From assembly GCF_000826545.1 (NCBI RefSeq), contig NZ_CDME01000002.1:1249187-1313186 (forward strand): 64,000 nt of DNA, read 5' to 3'. Below the pieces are notes generated by a model. That model was not told the origin of the DNA and did not search any database. It saw nothing but the letters and a program-made list of their open reading frames with translations. The translations under genes and the position numbers were made by a program. Below, piece by piece: positions 51,062 to 59,512 of the stretch; position 1 is the first letter of the stretch; every line of letters starts with the position of its first letter. The DNA is from Kibdelosporangium sp. MJ126-NF4. Its GTDB lineage: Bacteria > Actinomycetota > Actinomycetes > Mycobacteriales > Pseudonocardiaceae.

Positions 51062-51982
51062 TCAGGTGGTCTGCAGGCGCACTCCGGTCAGCTCCTCGGA
51101 GACCTCCCACAGCCGCCGAGCGACGTCCTCGTCGTAGGCGGCGCGGATCGCCCGCACGACGGTCGGGTGGCCGCGTTGCTGCATGAACCTGTCCGGCCCG
51201 ATGTAGGAGCCGCTGGCCAGGCCCGGCTTGGTCGCGGCGTACAGGCTCGGCAGCGCGCCCATCGCCATGTCCTGCGCGAAGATCTTGTTGCCCAGGCCGA
51301 TGACGAACTCCACGAGCTTGCTGCCGGTGGCCTTCGCCGTGGTGGACTGCAGGTTGGTGTCGGCGTAGCCGGGATGCGCCGCGTAGCTGCCCACGCCGGT
51401 CAGGCGACGGTCGAGCTCGAACGCGAACAGCAGGTTCGCCAGCTTCGTGTTCGAGTACGCCGCCCACTTCTGGTAGGTCCGCTCGCCCTGCAGGTTGTCG
51501 AACTCGATCCGGCCGCGCTGCGCCAGGCCGCTGGACACCGTGACCACGCGGGCGCCCGCGCGCCGCGTCAGCAGGCCCGCCAGACGTCCGGTCAACGCGA
51601 AGTGCCCGAGGTGGTTGGTGCCGAACTGCAGCTCGAACCCGTCGACGGTGGTGCGGAACGGCAACGCCATCACCCCGGCGTTGTTGATCAGCAGGTCCAG
51701 CCCGTCGTGCCGGTCGGCCAGCTGCTCGGCGAACTCCCGCACCGAGGCCAGGTCGGCCAGGTCCAGCTGTCGCAGTTCCAGCGACGCGTCCGGGACGGCC
51801 TCGCGGATCCGCTCGGCGGCACCCGCGCCACGATCGGTGTCGCGCACGGCCATCACCACGTGCGCGCCCGCGCGGGCCAGTTCGCGGGCGGTGACCAGGC
51901 CGAGGCCGCTGTTGGCCCCGGTGACCACGGCCAGCCTGCCGCTCTGGTCGGGAATGTCGGCCGCGGTCCACTTGCCTGCCAT
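51062..51982 (-). CDS. Short-chain dehydrogenase, retinol-dehydrogenase/protochlorophyllide-reductase-like
   Basis: 306 residues from the ATG at 51982, which has GGAAGGGG five bases upstream. Motifs are [34 protein letters not shown], the Ser in [11 protein letters not shown] and [15 protein letters not shown] with the Tyr/Lys pair. The C-terminal SEELTGVRL is the usual end of this actinobacterial subfamily. NADP is the probable cofactor (MAVRDTDRG after strand 2). The substrate is unknown. It heads a unit with the methyltransferase gene. Confidence 0.9.
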   Translation of the reverse strand: MAGKWTAADIPDQSGRLAVVTGANSGLGLVTARELARAGAHVVMAVRDTDRGAGAAERIREAVPDASLELRQLDLADLASVREFAEQLADRHDGLDLLINNAGVMALPFRTTVDGFELQFGTNHLGHFALTGRLAGLLTRRAGARVVTVSSGLAQRGRIEFDNLQGERTYQKWAAYSNTKLANLLFAFELDRRLTGVGSYAAHPGYADTNLQSTTAKATGSKLVEFVIGLGNKIFAQDMAMGALPSLYAATKPGLASGSYIGPDRFMQQRGHPTVVRAIRAAYDEDVARRLWEVSEELTGVRLQTT

Positions 51983-52036
51983 ACCAGCCCCTTCCATCGT
52001 GGTACGCCACCGTACCACGACGTGGGGTGCTTACCC

Positions 52037-52101
52037 GGCTACGCCACGTGGGAGTCGCCGTAGCGCTCGGGAAAAACGGGCGGATACGGTCTGATTGGCT
52101 C
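52037..52101 (-). repeat. Dispersed repeat, copy A (inverse of copy B at 55006)
   Basis: Read on the minus strand, these 65 bp align with 55006-55071 over their whole length with roughly three quarters identity. The best part is TATCCGCCCG-TTTTTCCCGAG followed by CTACGGCGAC. Copy A lies between the SDR and fructosamine-kinase-like genes. Translated, both copies contain FPExYGD, so they may be remnants of a coding sequence rather than regulatory DNA. Confidence 0.55.
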
Positions 52102-52116
52102 CGTAGGATCTGCGCG

Positions 52117-53055
52117 GTGTTGACGATTCATCCGCTTGAGCAAGCGTCGATTGTGCGTGAGATCGAGCGGGCAGTGTCGGCCCATCTCAGACGAACATGG
52201 GTAGTCGCGGATTTCATCAATCTGAACGACCGCGCGTCGCATCCGTGTGGGCTCTTTCAGGGAGACTCGTTTTCGGTGTTCGCGAAGCTTGACGTCGCAG
52301 CGGAGGGCGCTGAGCAGTTCACCGCGGAGCTTCACGGTCTCAACCTGCTGCGACAGCGGACGCTCGTGGCGACGCCAAGGCCCGTCGCCACCGGTGTGAT
52401 CCGCCTTGAGGCTGGTGCCCTGCTGCTGTTGGAGGCGATCTCGGAAGTTCCTCCGGCGGCGCGATCGGTCAGCCAGTGGAGGTCGATCGGTCACGCATTG
52501 GCCATGACGCATCAGGCTCACGATGAGCGGTTCGGTCTGGAGGAGTTCAACGGGTTCTTCGGTCCGCTGCGGCAGGACAACCGGCCGGTGGACTCGAACC
52601 GGTGGGCCGACTTCTACGCCGAGCGTCGGCTGATCCCGCGCCTGCGATCGGCGGTCGACTCTGGCCACCTTCCCACGGACCTGGCCGCCGGTGTCGAACA
52701 GTTGATCGACAGGCTGCCCGCCCTGTGTGGGCCGGAGCCCCGGCCGTCGCTGCTGCATGGTGATGCGCAGCAGAACAATTTCCTGACCACCGCTACGGAC
52801 GCGGTTCTGCTCGACGCGTCCCCGTACTTCGGCCATCCGGAGATCGATCTCGCCTTGGTCGACTACTTCGCCCCGGTTCCGCACGACGTGTTCGCGGCGT
52901 ACGGCGACGTGACGCCGATCGATCCGGAGTTTCGGCGGCGTCGCGAACTGTGGCGGCTCTTCGGCTACCTCGCCGTGATCACCGTCGACGGCTCGTCGGC
53001 CTTCGGTCGCCCGTTCCTCGACCGCATCGCAGACGCCATTACGCGCTACCGATAG
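52117..53055 (+). CDS. Fructosamine-kinase/APH-like phosphotransferase
   Basis: 312 residues from the GTG at 52117. The kinase-like fold has SFSVFAKLDVAAEGAEQFTAELHGLNLL (nucleotide-binding lobe with Lys and Glu), LLLEAISEV at the hinge, the catalytic loop SLLHGDAQQNNFL (HGDxxxxN) and the metal loop LLDASPYFGHPEIDLALVDYF (here DAS where many have DPA). This matches the fructosamine-3-kinase family, which phosphorylates glycated amines. A TAGGAT stands seven bases before the GTG and could be either a -10 element or a weak ribosome site. Confidence 0.88.
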   Translation: MLTIHPLEQASIVREIERAVSAHLRRTWVVADFINLNDRASHPCGLFQGDSFSVFAKLDVAAEGAEQFTAELHGLNLLRQRTLVATPRPVATGVIRLEAGALLLLEAISEVPPAARSVSQWRSIGHALAMTHQAHDERFGLEEFNGFFGPLRQDNRPVDSNRWADFYAERRLIPRLRSAVDSGHLPTDLAAGVEQLIDRLPALCGPEPRPSLLHGDAQQNNFLTTATDAVLLDASPYFGHPEIDLALVDYFAPVPHDVFAAYGDVTPIDPEFRRRRELWRLFGYLAVITVDGSSAFGRPFLDRIADAITRYR

Positions 53056-53089
53056 TTGTGGCGGCTGTCGATGTCGGTCGAATTCATTT

Positions 53090-53127
53090 CCAGTGACTGG
53101 AATGCCCCATCGCGATAGATTCCTGCC
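53090..53127 (+). promoter_or_regulatory. Leaderless promoter of the GlxA-like gene (repeat copy C1)
   Basis: GTGACT (53093-53098), a 17-bp spacer, TAGATT (53116-53121), six bases, then ATG. The whole stretch recurs at 54776-54817 with GTGGCT, the same 17-bp spacer, the same TAGATT and the same six-base distance. GCGATAGATTCC is identical in both. Confidence 0.6.
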
Positions 53128-54066
53128 ATGGCAGTCCATCGCGTCGCGATCCTCGTCCTCGACCGCGTGATTCCCTTCGACTTGGGCATCCCGGTACTGG
53201 TGTTCGAGCAGCGGCAGTTCACGCCGTATCGGATGACGTTGTGCGCGGAGACCCCGGGCGATGTGATGACGACGGCGGGCTTCACCGTGCGCGTGAACGG
53301 CGGGCTACACGTGGCGCGCCGGGCGGACACGATCATCGTGCCCGGCTACGCGCCGGATGCGCGACCAACACCAGCGGTGTCGAACCTGTTGGCCAGGGCG
53401 CACGACCGGGGCAAGCGCATCGTGTCGATCTGCACCGGGGCGTTCGCGTTGGCGGCGGCCGGAGTCCTGGATGGACGGAAGGCCACGACCCATTGGCGCC
53501 ACGCCGATCGGCTCGCCGAGGAATTCCCCCGGGTCCGGGTCGACCGCGACGCCCTTTACATCGACGAGGGCACCGTGCTGACCTCCGCCGGCGTCGCGGC
53601 GGGCATCGACCTGTGCCTGCACATCGTCCGCACCGACCTCGGATCCCGCATCGCCAACGACATTGCCCGGGACATCGTCGCCGCGCCACACCGCGGTGGC
53701 GGCCAATCGCAGTACATCGAGCGGAGTGTTCCGCCGGAGCGCGGCACCTCGCTGTCCGCCACCCGGGCTTGGGCCCTCGGCCGGCTCCAGCGCCCGCTCA
53801 CCGTCGCGGACCTCGCCCGGCACGCCGGGCTGTCCGAGCGCACCCTGGCCCGCCGGTTTGTCGCCGAGACCGGCGTGTCACCGCTGCAATGGCTGCTCGC
53901 CGCGCGCATCGACCTCGCCCGCGAGCTCCTGGAACGCGAGGATCTCAGCGTCGCGCAGATCGCCAACCGCTGCGGCATCGGCACGGTGGCCAACCTCCGC
54001 ACGCACTTCCGCCGGTTGGTCGGCACTTCGCCCACCGACTACCGTGGAACGTTCGCCTCCTCATAG
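53128..54066 (+). CDS. GlxA-family regulator (DJ-1/PfpI domain plus AraC HTH)
   Basis: 312 residues. Residues 1-180 are the DJ-1/PfpI-like domain (VAILVLDRVIPFDLGIPVLVFEQ, RIVSICTGAFALAAAGVLDGRKATTHW) with the Cys of the nucleophile elbow in SICTGAF. Residues 205-310 are two AraC HTHs (LTVADLARHAGLSERTLARRFVAETG, LSVAQIANRCGIGTVANLRTHFRRLVG). The transcript appears leaderless. In this family the PfpI part senses a metabolite, often quaternary amines; the target genes are unknown. It ends 11 bp from the convergent HD gene. Confidence 0.92.
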   Translation: MAVHRVAILVLDRVIPFDLGIPVLVFEQRQFTPYRMTLCAETPGDVMTTAGFTVRVNGGLHVARRADTIIVPGYAPDARPTPAVSNLLARAHDRGKRIVSICTGAFALAAAGVLDGRKATTHWRHADRLAEEFPRVRVDRDALYIDEGTVLTSAGVAAGIDLCLHIVRTDLGSRIANDIARDIVAAPHRGGGQSQYIERSVPPERGTSLSATRAWALGRLQRPLTVADLARHAGLSERTLARRFVAETGVSPLQWLLAARIDLARELLEREDLSVAQIANRCGIGTVANLRTHFRRLVGTSPTDYRGTFASS

Positions 54067-54077
54067 GGCTGCCTGAC

Positions 54078-54743
54078 TCAACTATCCCAGCGTGACGCCG
54101 CGAGCACCTGGTCCTCGAAGCGGGTGAAGTCGTCGGTGCCTCGAAGCCGCGCGAGTTCCCCGGGAAGGGTCATCGGCGGGCCCTTCTCCGGACGGGCGAC
54201 GACCTGACCGCCGATCGCGTCGAACAACTCACGCACCACGGAAAGCCTCGGGTAGGCGTCGTGGATCAGCTGCGCGTCGGCATCGGTGATGAACTCGCTG
54301 CCGCTCGCGGTGACGTCGATGACGATGCCGCCGTTGGACAGCGCGCACACCGCACCGCGCCGCTCGACGATCCCCGGCGAGGTGTGCAGGGCGATCGCCT
54401 GCCAGATCGTGTCGACCGCCTCGGCGGCAAAGCCGCGGGCGGTCATGAAACCCGCGGCCAGATCCGCACCGTCCACTTCGAACCGCTGGCTACCGTTCCC
54501 CCTGTCGGTCAGCCCGACATCGTGCAGCACGCACGCCAGGAACAACAGCTCCGGGTCGTAGTCCGCGCCCGGCAGCATGCCACGGTGCCGACCGAACAGG
54601 CGCGCGAACAGGAAACTGCGAATGCTGTGGTTGACCAACGATTCCGACTCGGTCCGCTTGATCCATTCCAGGGCTTCCCGCGCGGTGGCACTGTCGGGGA
54701 GAACCAGCAGGTCGCCGTCGGCGGTGACCGTCTCTTCGTCCAT
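54078..54743 (-). CDS. HD-domain phosphohydrolase (cyanamide-hydratase-like)
   Basis: 221 residues from the ATG at 54743; starts at 54752 or 54779 are possible. The HD signature is VNHSIRSFLFARLFGRHRG with His, then LFLACVLHDVGLTDRG (HD pair), AAEAVDTIWQAIALHTSPGIVERRG with a further His, and a closing helical region. This matches small bacterial HD proteins related to Ddi2/Ddi3 cyanamide hydratases, which are cytosolic. The substrate is uncertain. It lies convergent to the GlxA-like regulator. Confidence 0.85.
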   Translation of the reverse strand: MDEETVTADGDLLVLPDSATAREALEWIKRTESESLVNHSIRSFLFARLFGRHRGMLPGADYDPELLFLACVLHDVGLTDRGNGSQRFEVDGADLAAGFMTARGFAAEAVDTIWQAIALHTSPGIVERRGAVCALSNGGIVIDVTASGSEFITDADAQLIHDAYPRLSVVRELFDAIGGQVVARPEKGPPMTLPGELARLRGTDDFTRFEDQVLAASRWDS

Positions 54744-54775
54744 GCCGGTCATCTTCTGTCCGAACGGCCATCCGG

Positions 54776-54817
54776 CCAAGTGGCTGAAATGACAACATGC
54801 GATAGATTCCCGCCATA
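54776..54817 (+). repeat. Second copy of the GlxA promoter (C2), followed by ATA instead of ATG
   Basis: This stretch matches 53090-53130: GTGGCT, 17-bp spacer, TAGATT (54803-54808), six bases, and then ATA (54815-54817) in the place of ATG. Downstream a frame stays open for 98 codons to 55111. The copy looks like a working promoter whose gene has lost its start codon. Confidence 0.55.
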
Positions 54818-55185
54818 GCGGAGGAGCCTCTGACAGAGCGGGGACGGCCGCGACTGTGGGGCCTCAGCAAGATGGGCCCACCGGCGCGACCGAGCAGCAG
54901 CTGGTCACCGCCGCAGTGGCGGACGATCCGGTCAGCTCCTCGTCCGCGAACACCTGCGCCGCCACGCAGTACCTCCACGCCAGTATCCAAAGATCCCCAG
55001 CTCAGAAGCCTGATCAGCGATATCCGCCCGATTTTTCCCGAGTTCTACGGCGACCCCACATGGGCGCAGCCACCGGTCGAAATGACGGACAGGACCACAA
55101 CGGCGTATTGACATCGATGTCAAACCTGAGTTGTCCTGTGCCCGACCCGACAGGGTCGTCCCTTTCCTCGACGCGGAGGCAGCTC
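54818..55185 (+). other. Intergenic region before the mannosidase; probable degenerate gene
   Basis: No intact gene. A frame from the ATA at 54815 to a TGA at 55109-55111 would encode about 98 residues (AEEPLTERGRPRLWGLSKMG at the start, DIRPIFPEFYGDPTWAQPP near the end). A neighbouring frame also looks protein-like from 54870 on, so a small gene may have decayed here by start loss and frameshift. Repeat copy B lies inside it. The last 70 bp hold the GGAGG site of the mannosidase. Confidence 0.35.
55006..55071 (+). repeat. Dispersed repeat, copy B (inverse of copy A at 52037)
   Basis: 66 bp on the plus strand that align with the complement of 52037-52101, including TATCCGCCCGATTTTTCCC and CTACGGCGACCCC. 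It falls within the degenerate frame downstream of promoter copy C2. Confidence 0.55.
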
Positions 55186-58100
55186 ATGGGGCACCGGCGG
55201 ACCACCAGGCCACGACCCACGATCACCCGGCTCGCGGCAGCCGCCGTCGGCGTGACACTGTTGACCACCATGCTGGTCACCCCAGCCGCCGCCCAACCCA
55301 GCGGCACCACCGACTTCGCCTCGTCGTTCGAAACCGGCGACCCCCAGCCGACCTGGACCGACACCGCAGAGAAAGCCTCCGGCGTCACCAGCGACGACCC
55401 CACCCGCATCCCCGGCGACATCACCGACAAGATCGTCACCGTCACCGCCAACGGCGAGAACACCGGCTCCGGCGAAGTCAAGGAAAACCTCGTCGACCAC
55501 GACCCCGGCACGAAATGGCTCGTGTTCGAACGCACCGGCTGGGTCCAGTTCACCTTCGCCGAACCCGTCGACGTCGTCCGCTACGCCCTCACCTCCGCCA
55601 ACGACGCCCCCGGCCGCGACCCCCGCGACTGGACACTCAAGGCCTCACCCGACGGCCACACCTGGACCACCCTCGACACCCGCACCGGCCAAACCTTCGA
55701 CACACGACTGCAGACCAAGCAGTACACGTTCACCGGCGGCACGAAATACCCGCACTACCGGCTGGACTTCACCGCCAACAACGGCGACCCCATCCTGCAA
55801 CTGGCCGAAACGCAGTTCTCCGAAACCACCCCGCAGGCCGAAACCCGCATCCACGTCGCACCCAACATGGGCACCGCCGTCGGCGACGGCCCCACCAGCG
55901 CCTTCACCGCCAAGACCAAAGCCGGGTTCACCGGCCGCAAAGCACTGCGCTACGTCGGCACCCACACCGCCACCGGCCGCGCCTACTCCTACAACAAAGT
56001 CTTCGACGTCAACGTTGTCCTCACCCCGACCAGCAGACTGTCCTACCTGCTGTTCCCCGAGTTCCTGCTGAACGACCTGAACTACCCCAGCACCCACGCC
56101 GCCATCGACCTCGCGTTCACCGACGGCACCCACCTCAGCGACCTGGGCGCCGTCGACCAGCACGGCAACCCCCTCACCCCACAGGGCCAGGCCGCGTCCC
56201 GCACCCTCTACACCCAACAGTGGAACAACGTCGCCGCCGACATCGGCACCGTCGCCGCGGGCAAAACCGTCGACCGGATCCTGCTGGCCTACGACAACCC
56301 GAAAGGCCCCACCGGACTCAAAGGCTGGGTCGACGACATCAAGATCACCGCCGCACCCCTCGCACCGGCCCGCACCAGCCCCGCCGACCACGTCCTGACC
56401 ACCCGCGGCACCAACGCCACCAGCTCCTTCTCCCGCGGCAACAACTTCCCCGCCACCGCCGTCCCACACGGCTTCAACTTCTGGACCCCCGTCACCAACG
56501 CGGGCTCCACCAGCTGGCTCTACGACTACGCCCGCGGCAACAACGCCGACAACCTGCCCACCCTGCAGGCCTTCGCCGCCAGCCACGAACCCAGCCCCTG
56601 GATGGGCGACCGGCAAACCTTCCAAGTCATGCCCTCCACCGCCAACGGCACACCCGACGCGAACCGCGGCGCCCGCGCCCTGCCCTTCCGACACAGCAAC
56701 GAAACCGCCACCGCACACCACTACAGCGTCACCTTCGACAACGGCGTCACCACCGACATCGCCCCCACCGACCACGCCGCGCTGTTCCGCTTCGGCTTCC
56801 CCAGCACAGACAACACAGCCGCCAACCTGATCCTCGACAACGTCAACAACAACGGCGGCCTCACCCTCAACCCCGCCACCCGCACCATCACCGGCTACTC
56901 CGACGTCCGCAGCGGACTGTCCGCAGGCGCCGGGCGCCTCTTCGTCTACGCCACCTTCGACAAACCCGTCACCGCCAGCGGCATGCTCCCCGGCGGCGGC
57001 GGCCCAGCCGTCACCGGCTACCTCAAGTTCGACACCGGCACCGACAACACCGTCACCATGCGGATCGCCACCTCACTGCTCAGCATCGACCAGGCACGCC
57101 GCAACCTCGACCAGGAAATCACCGCCACCGACACCCTCGACACCGTCAGCGCCCGCGCCAAAGCCGCCTGGAACACCAAACTCGGCATCATCGACGTCGA
57201 AGGCGCCACCGACGACCAACGCACCACCCTCTACTCCAACCTCTACCGACTGTTCCTCTACCCCAACTCCGGCCACGAGAACACCGGCACGCGGGAGAAA
57301 CCGGCATACAAGTACGCCAGCGCGTTCGTCCCCAACACCGGCCCCGACACCCCCACCCACACCGGCGCCAAGGTCACCGACGGCAAGGTCTACGTCAACA
57401 ACGGCTTCTGGGACACCTACCGCACCACCTGGCCCGCCTACACTCTGCTCACCCCCACCCACGCCGGTGAGATGGTCGACGGCTTCGTCCAGCAGTACCG
57501 CGACGGCGGCTGGATCTCCCGCTGGTCCTCACCCGGCTACGCCAACCTCATGACCGGCACCAGCTCCGACGTCTCCTTCGCCGACGCCTACCTCAAAGGC
57601 ATCACCAACTTCGACGCCCGCGCCGCCTACGACGCCGCCGTCCGCAACGCCACCGTCACCCCGCCCAACCACAGCGTCGGCCGCAAGGGCATCGACAAAT
57701 CCATCTTCCTCGGCTACACCCCCACCTCCACCGGCGAAGGCATGTCCTGGGCACTGGAGGGCTACATCAACGACTTCGGCATCGCCCAGATGGCGAAAGC
57801 ACTCGCCGACAAAGCCCCACCCAACGACCCCCGCACACAGGAATACCTCGACAACGCCGAGTACTTCCGCAACCGCGCCCAGAACTACGTCACCATGTTC
57901 GACCCCGCCATCGGCTTCTTCCAAGGCAAAACCAACGACGGAAAATGGCGCACCACCCCCGACAAGTACGACCCCCGCGAATGGGGCCACGACTACACCG
58001 AGACCAACGGCTGGAACATGGCCTTCACCGTCCCCCACGACGGCCAAGGCCTCGCCAACCTCTACGGCGGCCGCGACAAACTCGCCACCAAACTCGACAC

Positions 58101-59457
58101 CTTCTTCACCGAACCGGAAACCGCCCGCTACCCCGGCTCCTACGGCGGCACCATCCACGAGATGATCGAAGCCCGCGACGTGCGCATGGGCCAATACGGC
58201 CACAGCAACCAGCCCTCACACCACATCCCCTACATGTACAACTACACCGGCCAGCCGTCCAAGACCCAGCAGAAGGTCCGCGACATCACCAGCCGCCTCT
58301 ACCTCGGCAGCGAAATCGGCCAGGGCTACCCCGGCGACGAGGACAACGGCGAAATGTCCGCGTGGTGGCTGTTCAGCGCACTCGGCTTCTACCCACTGCA
58401 GATGGGCGCACCCACCTACGCCATCGGCTCACCACTGTTCACCAAAGCCACCGTCAACCTGGAGAACGGCCGCAAGATCGTCATCAACGCGCCCAAGAAC
58501 TCCCAGCGCAACATCTACGTCCAAAGCCTCAAGGTCAACGGCAGACCACACGACAAGACCTACCTCACCCACGACCAACTCGCGGGCGGCGCCACCCTCG
58601 ACTTCGACATGGGCCCCCAGCCCTCGACATGGGGAACAGGCGCCGACGCCGCCCCACCCTCACTGACCACCGGCACCCAGGTCGCGACACCACTGCGTGA
58701 CACCACCAACCTCACCGGCGCCCTGTTCGACAACAACTCCCACACCGAAGCCACCGCCACCACCATCGACGTCACACCACCCCGGCCCCACGACATCGTC
58801 GAGTTCTACACCGTCACCTCCGGCACGAACGCAGCCACCGACCCCCACGCCTGGACACTCACAGGCTCCTACGACGGCAAGAACTGGACGGTCGTGGACG
58901 AACGGAAGGCACAAACCTTCCCCTGGCGCCAGCAGACCAAACCGTTCAAACTCGCCAAACCCAGCCGCTACACCCACTACCGGCTCGAGTTCACCGGCCC
59001 CGCCACCCTCGCCGAACTGGAATTCCTCGCCAAACCCACCCCCACCTGCGCCCAGACCATCACCGGCACCCACAACGGCCCCCTGCGCGTCACCGGCGTG
59101 CTCTGCCTGACCGACGCAGCCGTCAACGGCCCCATCCAGATCGACCCGGGCGCCTCGCTCTACGCCTTCGGCAGCACCGTCACCGGCCCGGTCACCGGCA
59201 CCCAGGCCGCCGCCGTCGCCCTGATCAACACCAAGATCACCGGACCCGTGACACTGACCAGGACCCGCGGCGAACTCACCATCGGCGCCACCACCATCAC
59301 CGGACCCCTGTCCCTACTGGACAACACCGGACCGGTCATCGGCTCCTCCCACGTCACCGGACCCGTCGCCTGCACCGGCAACACACCACCACCAGCCAAC
59401 AACGGACTCACCAACACCATCACCGGCCCCCGCACGGGCCAATGCGGCCAGATCTGA
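55186..59457 (+). CDS. Secreted GH92 alpha-mannosidase with two discoidin-like domains and a beta-solenoid-like tail
   Basis: 1423 residues from the ATG at 55186, with GGAGG six bases upstream. A signal peptide (LAAAAVGVTLLTTMLVTPAAAQ) is followed by a discoidin-like domain near residues 60-210 (GWVQFTFAEPVDVVRYALTS, DWTLKASPDGHTWTTLDTR). The GH92 core includes NNGFWDTYRTTWPAYTLLTP, GHDYTETNGWNM and GYPGDEDNGEMSAWWLFSALGF, which carry the conserved acidic residues of calcium-dependent exo-mannosidases. A second discoidin-like domain (DWT-like AWTLTGSYDGKNWTVVDER) follows. The last 125 residues repeat TGP units (VTGPVTG, ITGPVTL, ITGPLSL, VTGPVAC) like a beta-solenoid. It probably trims alpha-mannans outside the cell. 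Codons end in C unusually often. Confidence 0.93.
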   Translation: MGHRRTTRPRPTITRLAAAAVGVTLLTTMLVTPAAAQPSGTTDFASSFETGDPQPTWTDTAEKASGVTSDDPTRIPGDITDKIVTVTANGENTGSGEVKENLVDHDPGTKWLVFERTGWVQFTFAEPVDVVRYALTSANDAPGRDPRDWTLKASPDGHTWTTLDTRTGQTFDTRLQTKQYTFTGGTKYPHYRLDFTANNGDPILQLAETQFSETTPQAETRIHVAPNMGTAVGDGPTSAFTAKTKAGFTGRKALRYVGTHTATGRAYSYNKVFDVNVVLTPTSRLSYLLFPEFLLNDLNYPSTHAAIDLAFTDGTHLSDLGAVDQHGNPLTPQGQAASRTLYTQQWNNVAADIGTVAAGKTVDRILLAYDNPKGPTGLKGWVDDIKITAAPLAPARTSPADHVLTTRGTNATSSFSRGNNFPATAVPHGFNFWTPVTNAGSTSWLYDYARGNNADNLPTLQAFAASHEPSPWMGDRQTFQVMPSTANGTPDANRGARALPFRHSNETATAHHYSVTFDNGVTTDIAPTDHAALFRFGFPSTDNTAANLILDNVNNNGGLTLNPATRTITGYSDVRSGLSAGAGRLFVYATFDKPVTASGMLPGGGGPAVTGYLKFDTGTDNTVTMRIATSLLSIDQARRNLDQEITATDTLDTVSARAKAAWNTKLGIIDVEGATDDQRTTLYSNLYRLFLYPNSGHENTGTREKPAYKYASAFVPNTGPDTPTHTGAKVTDGKVYVNNGFWDTYRTTWPAYTLLTPTHAGEMVDGFVQQYRDGGWISRWSSPGYANLMTGTSSDVSFADAYLKGITNFDARAAYDAAVRNATVTPPNHSVGRKGIDKSIFLGYTPTSTGEGMSWALEGYINDFGIAQMAKALADKAPPNDPRTQEYLDNAEYFRNRAQNYVTMFDPAIGFFQGKTNDGKWRTTPDKYDPREWGHDYTETNGWNMAFTVPHDGQGLANLYGGRDKLATKLDTFFTEPETARYPGSYGGTIHEMIEARDVRMGQYGHSNQPSHHIPYMYNYTGQPSKTQQKVRDITSRLYLGSEIGQGYPGDEDNGEMSAWWLFSALGFYPLQMGAPTYAIGSPLFTKATVNLENGRKIVINAPKNSQRNIYVQSLKVNGRPHDKTYLTHDQLAGGATLDFDMGPQPSTWGTGADAAPPSLTTGTQVATPLRDTTNLTGALFDNNSHTEATATTIDVTPPRPHDIVEFYTVTSGTNAATDPHAWTLTGSYDGKNWTVVDERKAQTFPWRQQTKPFKLAKPSRYTHYRLEFTGPATLAELEFLAKPTPTCAQTITGTHNGPLRVTGVLCLTDAAVNGPIQIDPGASLYAFGSTVTGPVTGTQAAAVALINTKITGPVTLTRTRGELTIGATTITGPLSLLDNTGPVIGSSHVTGPVACTGNTPPPANNGLTNTITGPRTGQCGQI

Positions 59458-59467
59458 CACCACCCCC

Positions 59468-59494
59468 TGGGTGGGCCGGACTCGTGCCCACCCA
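59468..59494 (+). terminator. Terminator after the mannosidase gene
   Basis: TGGGTGGGC (59468-59476) and its perfect complement (59486-59494) enclose a nine-base loop, 10 bp after the mannosidase stop and before the GTG of the next gene on the same strand. Confidence 0.7.
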
Positions 59495-59512
59495 CAGGTA
59501 GGATCTTTCCCC

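Noticed and set aside
55131..57470. Long plus-strand frame overlapping the mannosidase in another register
   Set aside because: It is almost only Arg, His, Pro and Thr, the out-of-frame reading of C-ending codons of the GH92 gene.
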